From contig NZ_LN850107.1 of NCBI RefSeq assembly GCF_900070365.1, positions 6,882,001 through 6,946,000 of the forward strand: a DNA stretch of 64,000 nt, written 5' to 3'. This DNA comes from Alloactinosynnema sp. L-07. GTDB lineage: Bacteria; Actinomycetota; Actinomycetes; Mycobacteriales; Pseudonocardiaceae. The first letter of the stretch is position 1. Each line of letters begins with the position of its first letter. A model generated the notes under the pieces. That model did no database searches, was not told where the DNA came from, and saw only the letters and a list, made by a program, of their open reading frames with translations. The translations under genes and the position numbers were made by a program. This document shows positions 31,693 through 40,532 of this stretch, piece after piece.

Positions 31693-33422
31693 GCCGCCTC
31701 CTCCGCGCTCAGCTGGGACGCGACGATCTCCTGGTAGGTCGGGCAGGTCTCCAACAGCTCCGCGTGGGTGCCCAAGCCGACGATCCGGCCGTCCTCCAGC
31801 ACCACGACCTGGTCGGCGTCGAGCACCGTCGACACCCGCTGGGCCACGATGATCACGGTCGCGTCCCGGGTGGTCGGCCGCAGCGCCGCCCGCAGCCGGG
31901 CGTCGGTGGCCACGTCCAGCGCCGAGAACGAGTCGTCGAACAGGTAGATCTCCGGTTCGCGCACCAGCGCGCGGGCGATGGCGATGCGCTGCCGCTGCCC
32001 GCCGGACAGGTTGCTCCCGCCCTGCGCGATCGGCGCGTCCAGGCCGTCGGCCAGCGCCGAGACGAAGTCCCGCGCCTGGGCGATGGTCAGCGCGGCCCAC
32101 AGTTCCTCGTCGGTGGCGTCCGGCTTGCCGTAGCGCAGGTTCGAGGCGATGGTGCCGGTGAACAGGTACGTCTTCTGCGGCACGATCCCGATCTTGCTCC
32201 ACAGCAGGTCCTGGTCGAGCCGCCGCACGTCCACCCCGTCCACGCGGACCGCGCCGCCGGTGGCGTCGAACAGCCGGGGGACCAGGTTGAGCAGCGTCGT
32301 CTTGCCAGAGCCGGTCGACCCGATGATCGCCGTGGTCTGCCCCGGCCGCGCCGAGAACGACACGTCGCACAGCACCGGGTCGTCCGCGCCCGGGTAGGCG
32401 AAGGACACTCTGTCGAAGTCCACCTCGCCGCGCGCGCTCACCGACGTCACCGGGTCGGTCGGCGGCGCCACGGACGACTCGGTGTCGAGCACCTCCCGGA
32501 TCCGCTCGGCCGAGACCGCCGCGCGGGGGATCATCATCAGCATGAAGGTGGCCATCATGACCGCCATCAGGATCTGCATGACGTAGTTCATGTACGCGGT
32601 GAGCGCGCCGACCTCCATCAGGCCGTCGTCCACCCGGTGCCCGCCGAACCACAGCACGCCGATCACCGACAGGTTCATCACGAACAGGATGAACGGGAAC
32701 ATCGCGGCCATATAGCGCCCGGTCCGCGTCGAAACCTCGGTCAGTTCGGCGTTGGCTTTGCCGAACCGGTCGGTCTCGAACGGCTCGCGGACGAACGCGC
32801 GGACCACCCGGATGCCGGTGATCTGCTCGCGCAGCACCCGGTTGACGTCATCGATGCGGGTCTGGAGCAGCTGGAAGCCCGGCACCATCCGCCGGATGAT
32901 GAACCCGAGTCCGACGAACAGGATCGGCACGGACACCACGAGCAGCCACGACAGCGCCACGTCCTCGCGCAGCGCCATGATCACGCCGCCGACCATCATG
33001 ATCGGCGCGGCGACCATCATCGTGGTCGTCATCATCACCAGCAGCTGGATCTGCTGCACGTCGTTGGTGACCCGGGTGATCAGCGACGGCGCCCCGAAGC
33101 GCGAGACCTCCCGCGACGAGAACGACCCGACCCGGTGGAACACCCCGGCGCGCAGGTCGCGGCCGAAGCCCATCGCGGTCTTCGCGCCGAAGAACACCGC
33201 CACGACCGCGCAGGCGATCTGGATCAGCGACACCAGCAGCATCCAGCCGCCGGTGCGCACGATGAAGCCGGTGTCGCCGCGGGCGACGCCGATGTCGATG
33301 ATGTCGGCGTTGAGGCTGGGCAGGTACAGCGACGCCATGGTCCCCACCAGTTGCAGCGCCACGACGTACCAGAGCCACACCCGGTAGCGGGCCAGGTACT
33401 CCTTGAGCACTCGTAAGAGCAT
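31689..33422 (-). CDS. ABC exporter half-transporter, subunit with degenerate catalytic site
   Basis: The product has 577 residues. ATG 33422 has a strong AGGAGGGG and overlaps the TetR stop (TAATG). Six membrane helices (about 15-320) precede a nucleotide-binding domain with Walker A GSTGSGKTT and canonical signature NLSGGQRQR. The Walker B reads YLFDDSFSALD, so Asp replaces the catalytic Glu. That is the degenerate half-site typical of heterodimeric exporters. It is co-transcribed with the TetR gene and the partner subunit. Confidence 0.92.
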   Translation of the reverse strand: MLLRVLKEYLARYRVWLWYVVALQLVGTMASLYLPSLNADIIDIGVARGDTGFIVRTGGWMLLVSLIQIACAVVAVFFGAKTAMGFGRDLRAGVFHRVGSFSSREVSRFGAPSLITRVTNDVQQIQLLVMMTTTMMVAAPIMMVGGVIMALREDVALSWLLVVSVPILFVGLGFIIRRMVPGFQLLQTRIDDVNRVLREQITGIRVVRAFVREPFETDRFGKANAELTEVSTRTGRYMAAMFPFILFVMNLSVIGVLWFGGHRVDDGLMEVGALTAYMNYVMQILMAVMMATFMLMMIPRAAVSAERIREVLDTESSVAPPTDPVTSVSARGEVDFDRVSFAYPGADDPVLCDVSFSARPGQTTAIIGSTGSGKTTLLNLVPRLFDATGGAVRVDGVDVRRLDQDLLWSKIGIVPQKTYLFTGTIASNLRYGKPDATDEELWAALTIAQARDFVSALADGLDAPIAQGGSNLSGGQRQRIAIARALVREPEIYLFDDSFSALDVATDARLRAALRPTTRDATVIIVAQRVSTVLDADQVVVLEDGRIVGLGTHAELLETCPTYQEIVASQLSAEEAA

Positions 33423-34036
33423 TACCCCTCCTGAGAGATCCCCCTGAGCAGCACACCCGCGATCTCGTCGGCCGACAGCTCGGCGACGTCGAGGACGGGA
33501 TGGCGGGCCCCGAAGACCAGACACCGCAAGGAGATGGCGGCGGTGGCCGGTGGCACCGACAGTTCGTCCCGGTGTGCGTCGAACATCCTGGTGAGCGCCC
33601 CGTCGAGCGCTTTGTACGCGTCGTGGATGAACGGCGGCCGACCGTCGGTGGGCGGCGCGTCGCGTGGTTGGGTCATGAGGAAGCCGCGGACGGCGATCAT
33701 GACCGCCATGGTCCGCTCGATCCGGTCGAGCAGGTGCGCGGTGATCCGCCGGACCTTCTCTGGCAGGTCGTCCACGCCGTCGATGGCCGCGTCGAAGGAC
33801 CGCGCCCGGTCCTCCGGGTCGATGGTCTCGGCCGCGACGGCCATCATGAGGGCGCACTTGTCGGGGAAGACGCGGAAGATCGTGCCCTCGGCGATCCCCG
33901 CCGCCTCGGCGATCTGCTTGGTGGTGACCGCCGCGCCGTGCTCGATGAGCAGCGGCACGACCGCGCCGACGATCGCCTTGCGGCGGTCGTCGGCACTCAT
34001 CGGCGCCGCGCGGCGCCGACCCGGCTGGGGGGTCAC
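33422..34036 (-). CDS. TetR-family repressor of the ABC exporter operon
   Basis: The product has 204 residues from GTG 34036, chosen because a -10 box ends 7 nt upstream (leaderless); ATG 34000 is an alternative. The N-terminal HTH reads ADDRRKAIVGAVVPLLIEHG, then VTTKQIAEAAGIAEGTIFRV, a standard TetR DNA-binding domain. The C-terminal helical ligand-binding region follows. It is the first gene of a three-gene operon with the exporter, and a perfect inverted repeat lies inside its own promoter, so autorepression relieved by an exported ligand is the likely mode. Confidence 0.9.
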   Translation of the reverse strand: MTPQPGRRRAAPMSADDRRKAIVGAVVPLLIEHGAAVTTKQIAEAAGIAEGTIFRVFPDKCALMMAVAAETIDPEDRARSFDAAIDGVDDLPEKVRRITAHLLDRIERTMAVMIAVRGFLMTQPRDAPPTDGRPPFIHDAYKALDGALTRMFDAHRDELSVPPATAAISLRCLVFGARHPVLDVAELSADEIAGVLLRGISQEG

Positions 34037-34043
34037 CCGGTCG

Positions 34044-34072
34044 AGTCTAAGTGAGTGAGCACTCACTCACAA
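34044..34072 (-). promoter_or_regulatory. Promoter of the TetR-ABC operon
   Basis: Read on the minus strand, the -35 TTGTGA (34072-34067) and the -10 TAGACT (34049-34044) are separated by exactly 17 bp. The GTG start codon begins 7 nt after the -10. The -35 overlaps the stop codon of the Wadjet jetD-like gene (34067-34069). Confidence 0.75.
34051..34070. promoter_or_regulatory. TetR operator (perfect inverted repeat)
   Basis: GTGAGTGA-GCAC-TCACTCAC is a perfect 8-bp inverted repeat with a 4-nt centre. It fills the spacer between the -35 and -10 of the TetR promoter and overlaps the -35, an ideal place for repression. The form resembles many TetR-family operators. Confidence 0.8.
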
Positions 34073-35230
34073 CCGGATTAAGTCGCCCAAAAGGGATGGA
34101 AGGGTCATTTCCTCATCAACCGCCCAGCCCGCGCGCAGTGCGTCGACCAGCGACGGGTCCCACGGCGCCGGTCCCGGATCAGGGCCAAGCGGCGGCAGAT
34201 CGATGTCCTCCGCCCGCGCTTGTTCCAGGGCGGATCGGTAGTCGTCGCCGGACATCCGCCACGGCGTCCCGCCGGTCAGCTCCAGCACCTGCCGGGTGAG
34301 CAGCAGCCCCGTCCGGTCGAAGTCGGCGTGCACTCGCACAGCCGAACCGAGGTGCGCGAGCAGTTGGCGGGCCACGGTGTTCAGGTAGCCCGACAGGCAC
34401 ACCATCGGCTGACGCACCCCGGCCTCGAACGCCGCTTCGATCACCCGAGGGCTTTCGCACACCCAGACCACCGACACCCGATCTAGCGGCAGATCCCGGA
34501 GCGTGACGTGCCGCAAGCCCTCGGGGAGGTTCAGGCACAGCACGGTGGTCGACACACTGTCGGGCGCGACGCCGCACCGCTCCCACAGCGTCCGTTCCTC
34601 GTGCGCGCCGCGCGGATAGTCGAGTCCGTGGGCCAGCGCGGCGGCGCGCAGGACCAGTCCCGCGAGCTTCTGACCCCGGTCGAGCCCCCGGCGCCCGGCG
34701 CCATGGCGGGCCGCCAGCGTGCTGCGCGAGACCCACTCGGCGGGCGGTGTGCGGGGGTCGAGGGTGAGGGTGGCCAGGATGGCGGCGGCCTGGTGGGCGG
34801 GCCGTTGCAGCCGCTCGGGCGGGATCTTGGCGTACCGGCGCACGTGGTCGATCCACAGCGACGCCCACGGCCGGTCGGCCAGGCCCGCCGAGGACAGCGC
34901 GTCGGTCAGGATCTCGGTGACCCACTCGCGACGGGAGGCGTCAACCGACGACTGGACCTCGCTGAACTCGGCGGGTTCGCCGTGCACCGCGGCCAGCACC
35001 TCGTCGAGCCCGCAGTGGAACTCCCCGGCCCGCAGCGCCGCGTCGAGGTCGGCGACCGCGATCGTGGTGCCAACGCCCGCGGTCATCGGGCGGCCGATCA
35101 GCGCCGACACCGCAGCCGCGGCGGCCAGGTCCGGTGCCTTGTAGCCGAGTTTGACCTGCCCGCGCGCCACGGCCGTGCGCGCCTGCCGCCAGAGCACCTC
35201 GAACTCCGGTCTGCCGTACACCTCGCGCAT
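34067..35230 (-). CDS. jetD: Wadjet JetD-like nuclease subunit (DUF3323/DUF2399, TIGR02679)
   Basis: The product has 387 residues. ATG 35230 overlaps the stop of the SMC gene (TGATG). The C-terminal half is the DUF2399 Toprim-like domain: a conserved acid in VWVCESPRVIEAAFE near 257 and the metal-binding DxD in HADFDRTG near 302. The N-terminal half is the DUF3323-like arm. In characterised Wadjet systems JetD is the topoisomerase-VI-like nuclease that cuts circular plasmid DNA after the SMC motor extrudes it. The acidic residues are in place, so the enzyme looks active. The stop codon lies within the TetR promoter of the next operon. Confidence 0.87.
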   Translation of the reverse strand: MREVYGRPEFEVLWRQARTAVARGQVKLGYKAPDLAAAAAVSALIGRPMTAGVGTTIAVADLDAALRAGEFHCGLDEVLAAVHGEPAEFSEVQSSVDASRREWVTEILTDALSSAGLADRPWASLWIDHVRRYAKIPPERLQRPAHQAAAILATLTLDPRTPPAEWVSRSTLAARHGAGRRGLDRGQKLAGLVLRAAALAHGLDYPRGAHEERTLWERCGVAPDSVSTTVLCLNLPEGLRHVTLRDLPLDRVSVVWVCESPRVIEAAFEAGVRQPMVCLSGYLNTVARQLLAHLGSAVRVHADFDRTGLLLTRQVLELTGGTPWRMSGDDYRSALEQARAEDIDLPPLGPDPGPAPWDPSLVDALRAGWAVDEEMTLPSLLGDLIRL

Positions 35231-38200
35231 CACGGGTCGTCCCGGTCCAGGCCTGCGCCGTCCCACGTGGTGTGCGTGCACGCGACGCCGTGGCCGGACT
35301 TGGGCCGCAGCACGTCGTAGATGTGCATGCGCGGGATCTTGTCGGACACGCCCCAGCCGCTGGGCCAGGTGATCACCCAGTCCATGTCCAGGTCGACCAG
35401 CAGCCCCAGCATCCGGGCGATCGTCGGGTCGTCGAGCCGCTCGAACGCCTCGTCGAGCAGCACCAGCCGCAGCGGCGCCATCCGCGAGGCCGCCGCCACG
35501 CCCGCGCTGATCGCGCCGTAGAACGCCGCCGCCGCGGCGAAGAGCGTCACGTAGGAGATGAGGCGGGTCTCGCCGGAGGACAGCTGGCGCAGCCTGCGCG
35601 AGCGCGGCTTGCCGTCCGGACCGTTGTCGCGCACCCGCACCGTGAAGGCGAACCACGAGCGGTAGTCCAGCGCGCGGGCCAGGATCTCGGTGTAGCCGCC
35701 GGACGCGGTGTCGCGCTCGGACTCGATGCGCTCGGTGAACACCTGCTGGAGCCGGGTGTCCTGCTCCTCGGTGCGCTGGGCGAACGGCAGCCGCAGCAGC
35801 TTGAGAGCCTCCACAGTGGACTCGTCGAGCCAGGCGGCGGGCTCCCAGTCGAGCTGGACGTGCACGCCCTGGCTGGAGCGGGCCGAGTCGAGCACCTCGT
35901 TCATCCGCCGGGTCAGGTCCTCGGCCACCGCGATCTGGGTCGACAGCCGCTCGGCCAGCTCACGCACCAGGTGCAGCGCGAAGATCCCCTGGTACTGCTC
36001 GGTGAGGAAACCGCGCCGCTCAGCGAGCCTGGTGGCGACATCGCGGGCCGCGACCGCGACCGGCGCCGGACCCTCCTCCGCCGACACCACCACGGTCAGG
36101 ATTCCCGCGTGCCGCTCGGGCAGCACGTTGTGGGTGCCCGCGAGGGATGCCTGAAGCGACTGGAGCTTGGTGAGGACGTTCTCCTCGCTGGGCAGCCGCT
36201 TGGCCTGCGCCACCGCGGCTTCCAGCAGCGCGTACGCCTCGTCGTCACCGCCGGGCCGGTCGGCGTCGATCGCGGCGGGCCACACACCGGGCGCGGCCAG
36301 CGCCTCCGAGAACGCGTTGGCCGCCGAGGTAGCGGCGGCGCGCTTGCCGTCGAGCTCGGACTCGCGGGTGTCCAGCAGCGTCTGCGTCTTGACGACCTGG
36401 TTCGACAGCTCGGTCGTGGTCCGGCGCGCGGCGGGCAGTTCCTCCCGCGCGGCCTTGCGCTGCCGCTCCAACTCCGTCAGCTGGCGGGCCACGCCCTCGG
36501 CCTCGCCGCCGATCGCCGAGGTCAGCTCGGCCAGCGCGGCGGCGTCGCGGTGGAACGCCACGCACTTCTCGTCGGCCACGGCCTCGGCGGTGGTCCGGTC
36601 GTCGACGGCGGCGTTGTGGTCGTGCAGCGCCTCGACCAGGTCGCGGACCGTGCCGACACCGCGCTTGGCCAGCGCGTCGCGCAGGGCGGCCACCGTGGCG
36701 TGGGCCTGGTTGGCCGCGCGCTGGGCCTGCCGCAGGACCTCGGTGTCGGGGCTCAGGCCTGCCGCGCCCGCGTCCTGCGCGAGTTCGGTGGCCATCGCCT
36801 TGAGCCTGCCGTCGGCGGCGTGGTGCTCGGCGCGGCGGGTGTCGGCCTTCGCGGCGCTCTCGGCGGCCTGGCGTTCGGACTCGGTCGCGCTGACCCTGGT
36901 CGCGATCAGCTCGCGGTCGTCGGGGAAGGCGTCGAGGTGGCTGTCCCACACCTGCACGGCCTGGGTCCGCTGCCGCAGCTCGACTTCCGCGTCGGCCAGC
37001 TGCGCGTGCATGGTCTCCAGTGTGGCGGCGAGTTCGGCGATCGACCGCTTCCGCGCCGCCTCCCGCGCGCCCGCGCCGACATACTCGGCGTCCACTTTGG
37101 ACATCGCGCCGTGCAGCACGCCCGCGCGCCACCGGCCCGACGACCACACGGTCAGCCCGGGGTGGTCGCCCTCGTAGGACACCGCCGCCAGCAGGTCGGC
37201 CACGACCGACGCGGGCACCGGGCTGTCCTCGACGGCGGGCTTGAGCACGGTCGACAGCGGACGCTCGGCCGTGCCGTCGCCGGTGGCCAGGACCTCGGCG
37301 AGCGCCGAATCGACCGAGCCGTCGGCGGCCACCCACGCGTCGAGCAGCCCGCACGCCTGCAACGCCGCTTCCAGGCCCGCATCGGGCTTGCCCGCCACGA
37401 AGTCCACGAGCCGGTAGAACGGCGCCCCGGTAGCCGGATCGCGCTCGACGCCCGCGTACGGGGGAGCGGCGTCGACGCCCTTGCGCAGGCCGATCAGCCG
37501 GGTCTCGGTGTCCTTGATCCGGTCCACCAGGTCGTCCACGGCCTGCCGCGCGCCGACGACCTGCTGGCGCAGCCCGGCCAGGTGCGGTGCCGCCCACCGC
37601 CGGGCCGCGTCGCGGGCCTGGCGGGTCGCGTCCAGTGCCTGCTGGACGTCCATCGCGCCGGGGATCGCGGGCGGGCGGGGCGCGTGGTCCTCGGCGAACG
37701 GCCCGGCCAGCGTCCACGCAAGCGTTTGCTCACACCAGATCTCGGCCGCGACGCCGAAGCGCTGCTTGGCCTCGTTGCGGCGCCCGGCCGCCTCGGTGGC
37801 CTCGATCTGCGCCTCGCGGGCCAAGGCGCGCAGCCGGTCGAGGTCGGCGCGGTCGGTGTCGAGCTTGCGGGAGCGCTCGTGCAGCGCCATCGCGAGCGCG
37901 CCGCGCTGCGCCAGCACGGAACCGATGTCGGTGATCCGCTCGGCGGCGGCGGTGAGCGCGGACTCCAGTTCGTCTGGGGCGATCTCGGGCGGCGTCCGGC
38001 GCTGGATCTCCAGCGGCTCGGCCTCCGGGTCCGGCTTGGCGCGGACCTTGTCGGCCATGGTGCGGGGGACCGGCTTGGGCGCGGCCGGGATCGCCGGGCA
38101 CAGCGCCGGGTCCAGGCCCGCGGCGGCTAATCCGTCCACAGTGGACTGGGCGAGTTCGCCCGCGTCCTCCAGGTCGCCGCCGAGCCTGCGCAGGACGGTC

Positions 38201-39324
38201 AGCACGGTCTCGACGGCGCGGTCGGCGGTGTTGCGCTGGGTGGCGGCGTTGTCGAGCGCGGTCGAGGCGGCCTCGCGGGTGCGCTCGACGAGCCGCTCGC
38301 GGTCCTGCAGGTCGCGCAGGCCCTGGTAGGCGGGCAGCGACTTGAGCGAGTCGATGCTGTTCTCCAGCTCGGCGTCGCGCTCCTCCAGGGTTCGCACCTT
38401 CTCCTCGGCCTCGGCGTGCCGGGTGCCGTCGGCGGTCAGACGTCCTTGCAGCGTGCGGATCTCCGCGTGCGCCTTGTCCAAAGTGGACCCGGCGCCCGCC
38501 GCTCGGCCGCCCGCGGCGTGCAGGGCGTTGAGCGCGTAACCCGAGTAGCCGGACAGGAACGCCGACATGGCCTCGTCGGCGGCGCTGAGCCTGCCGATGT
38601 TCTCCCGGATCGACTCCAGGTCCTCGAACGAGGTGGCCAGCTGCTCGACCACGCCGACATCCAGCGGCGGCAGCGCGTCGGACAGGATCTGTTCGAGCTG
38701 GCCGTCCTGGACCTTGAGGCCGATGTCGGGGTTGCGCAGGGTGCGCTGCAGGTGCAGCAGGTCGCCGTAGCGGCCGCCGGGGACGCCGTAGACCGTCTCG
38801 GCGACCTTCGCGCGGAACGCGGCCTCGTCGTACATCCGGTCGGCGCCGAGCACGTCGCGCAGCGCGGCCGGGCCGAGTGGGACCCGGTCCGCGGACGCGA
38901 GCTGGAAGTGGGTGCCGACGCGCGAGGGCGTCACGAACCGCCACGAGTCGCTGATCTGCTGCGACGTCGCCGACGCCTTCACGCCGATGCCGCACGTCAG
39001 GTATTCGTCTTTGGCGTCGGTTGTCCGGTGCAGCTCGATCCACGCGTAGCCGATGCGGTTGGGGCCGCCGTCGTAGTCGTCGAGCATGAGGCGGCGGATC
39101 GAGACCGTGCCCGCGCCCTTGGAGCCGAGGTAGCGCAGGTCGCCGTCGAGGCACAGCGGCAGCAGCAGCTCCAGCGTGCGGGACTTGCCAGAGCCGTTGG
39201 TGCCCTGGAAGATCGCGCGCCCGCCGGAGAAGTCGAAGGTCTGCTCGCGGTACTGCCAGATGTTGACGATGCCGCCCCGGTGCAGCCGCCAGCGGCCCAC
39301 CTGTGGATCATCCGGCGCGCTCAC
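35230..39324 (-). CDS. jetC: Wadjet JetC-like SMC ATPase (TIGR02680)
   Basis: The product has 1364 residues from GTG 39324, overlapping the stop of the upstream gene (GTGA). Walker A GTNGSGKS sits at 41-48. Long coiled-coil-like regions occupy about 250-500 and 780-1080, with a hinge-like globular part near 620-700. The signature QLSSGE is near 1246 and Walker B RLVLLDEAFERLD near 1288, followed by a D-loop. This is a complete SMC/MukB-type ATPase head. In Wadjet, JetC with JetA (kleisin-like) and JetB (MukE-like) forms the DNA-loop-extruding motor that senses small circular DNA. The size matches the family. Confidence 0.92.
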   Translation of the reverse strand: MSAPDDPQVGRWRLHRGGIVNIWQYREQTFDFSGGRAIFQGTNGSGKSRTLELLLPLCLDGDLRYLGSKGAGTVSIRRLMLDDYDGGPNRIGYAWIELHRTTDAKDEYLTCGIGVKASATSQQISDSWRFVTPSRVGTHFQLASADRVPLGPAALRDVLGADRMYDEAAFRAKVAETVYGVPGGRYGDLLHLQRTLRNPDIGLKVQDGQLEQILSDALPPLDVGVVEQLATSFEDLESIRENIGRLSAADEAMSAFLSGYSGYALNALHAAGGRAAGAGSTLDKAHAEIRTLQGRLTADGTRHAEAEEKVRTLEERDAELENSIDSLKSLPAYQGLRDLQDRERLVERTREAASTALDNAATQRNTADRAVETVLTVLRRLGGDLEDAGELAQSTVDGLAAAGLDPALCPAIPAAPKPVPRTMADKVRAKPDPEAEPLEIQRRTPPEIAPDELESALTAAAERITDIGSVLAQRGALAMALHERSRKLDTDRADLDRLRALAREAQIEATEAAGRRNEAKQRFGVAAEIWCEQTLAWTLAGPFAEDHAPRPPAIPGAMDVQQALDATRQARDAARRWAAPHLAGLRQQVVGARQAVDDLVDRIKDTETRLIGLRKGVDAAPPYAGVERDPATGAPFYRLVDFVAGKPDAGLEAALQACGLLDAWVAADGSVDSALAEVLATGDGTAERPLSTVLKPAVEDSPVPASVVADLLAAVSYEGDHPGLTVWSSGRWRAGVLHGAMSKVDAEYVGAGAREAARKRSIAELAATLETMHAQLADAEVELRQRTQAVQVWDSHLDAFPDDRELIATRVSATESERQAAESAAKADTRRAEHHAADGRLKAMATELAQDAGAAGLSPDTEVLRQAQRAANQAHATVAALRDALAKRGVGTVRDLVEALHDHNAAVDDRTTAEAVADEKCVAFHRDAAALAELTSAIGGEAEGVARQLTELERQRKAAREELPAARRTTTELSNQVVKTQTLLDTRESELDGKRAAATSAANAFSEALAAPGVWPAAIDADRPGGDDEAYALLEAAVAQAKRLPSEENVLTKLQSLQASLAGTHNVLPERHAGILTVVVSAEEGPAPVAVAARDVATRLAERRGFLTEQYQGIFALHLVRELAERLSTQIAVAEDLTRRMNEVLDSARSSQGVHVQLDWEPAAWLDESTVEALKLLRLPFAQRTEEQDTRLQQVFTERIESERDTASGGYTEILARALDYRSWFAFTVRVRDNGPDGKPRSRRLRQLSSGETRLISYVTLFAAAAAFYGAISAGVAAASRMAPLRLVLLDEAFERLDDPTIARMLGLLVDLDMDWVITWPSGWGVSDKIPRMHIYDVLRPKSGHGVACTHTTWDGAGLDRDDP

Positions 39325-40532
39325 GGTTCCCCTTCCTCGTCGAACAGCGACCACCCCGGCTCGGGGGCGGTGGTGACGGGCTCGGCCTGGCCTCTGGCCG
39401 GTGTGTCGTCGGGCCGCGGCAGCCAGCGGTGCGCGGCGGGGCTGATCAGCCAGCCGTCGCCGTCGGCGGTCGCGAGGCTGAGCCGCACCAGCAGATCGGC
39501 CACCGCGCGCACCAGCGTGCCGACGTCCTCGGTGGCTTGGCGCGACCACGCGGCCGGGTAGTCCTCGACCAGGTTCGCACACACCTCCCGCAGGCGTTCG
39601 GCCGAGACCCGGCTGCGGCCGTCCGCGCGTTCCGTGTCGGGATCAAGCAGCTCGGGCAGGGCGAGCAGGCCGATGCGGGCGACCGTGCCGGTGGCCGGGA
39701 AGACCAGGTCGGTCAGGTACTCCTCGGGGTCGGTGACCGCGACGCCCTCGGCGCGGGTCTCGGTGATCAGGCCGAAGCAGCGTTCCAGCACCACCGACTC
39801 GCGGCGCTGCCTGCGCAAGAGCCAGTCGGCCTCGTCGGGCGGCAGGTCGGCGTGCAGGGTCACGGGGTTCTCGACCAGCCTGCGCCGCACCGCGTGCTCG
39901 ACGCCGAGCCTGCCGGGGGAAGCGGCACGGGCGACTAGATCGTCCGCCGAGGTGGACTCGGTGAGCGGGCCCGCGAGCAGCTGGCCCAGCAGGTCGGTGT
40001 GGATGGTGATGAGCGCCTCGGCCGGGGCCTCGCCGATCAGCCCGGCCACCGAGCCGTCGGTCTCGGTGATCACGCCGAGGCCGATCAGGTGTCGCAATGC
40101 CGCGGTCAGCGCGCGGCGGTCGGCGATGTCGTCGACCACGCCGATGCCCGCCTCGCTCGCCGCGCCCCGGACGTCGGCGACCAGGCGGGAGAGCAGGACC
40201 TGCCTGCCGACGCCGGTCAGCGCGGCCATCGTCAGGCAGATGTAGGCGTACGCGCGGGGCGTGAGGCCGGGCTCGCCGCGGGTCGGGTCGGCGCCGGGGC
40301 CGGACTTGTAGAGCCGGGCGAAGCGGCGCTCGACCACCAGCCGGTAGCCGAGCAGGGCGGCGAACATCTCCTGCAGCGCGGTGCGGTGGCGATAGACCAG
40401 GGGGAGGAGATCGGCGTCGGGTCCACCCGGGCGCAGCAGCGGGTGGCGCAGCAGGACCTTGGCGCAGCGGGCCACGTTGGCCGCGTCGATGTCGGAGAGC
40501 CCGGCCAGCGGGTCGCGGGTGTCAGCGCGCAC
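39321..40532 (-). CDS. jetB: Wadjet JetB-like subunit (DUF2398, TIGR02678)
   Basis: The product has 403 residues from GTG 40532; an upstream ATG at 40571 is possible. The sequence follows DUF2398: CAKVLLRHPLLRPGG near the start, YRLVVERRFARLYK, then a run of winged-helix-like segments, ending AAHRWLPRP and an acidic tail. By the Wadjet model it is the MukE-like winged-helix protein bridging kleisin and SMC. It overlaps the upstream gene by 11 bp and the downstream one by 4 bp, so expression is tightly coupled. Confidence 0.88.
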   Translation of the reverse strand: MRADTRDPLAGLSDIDAANVARCAKVLLRHPLLRPGGPDADLLPLVYRHRTALQEMFAALLGYRLVVERRFARLYKSGPGADPTRGEPGLTPRAYAYICLTMAALTGVGRQVLLSRLVADVRGAASEAGIGVVDDIADRRALTAALRHLIGLGVITETDGSVAGLIGEAPAEALITIHTDLLGQLLAGPLTESTSADDLVARAASPGRLGVEHAVRRRLVENPVTLHADLPPDEADWLLRRQRRESVVLERCFGLITETRAEGVAVTDPEEYLTDLVFPATGTVARIGLLALPELLDPDTERADGRSRVSAERLREVCANLVEDYPAAWSRQATEDVGTLVRAVADLLVRLSLATADGDGWLISPAAHRWLPRPDDTPARGQAEPVTTAPEPGWSLFDEEGEP

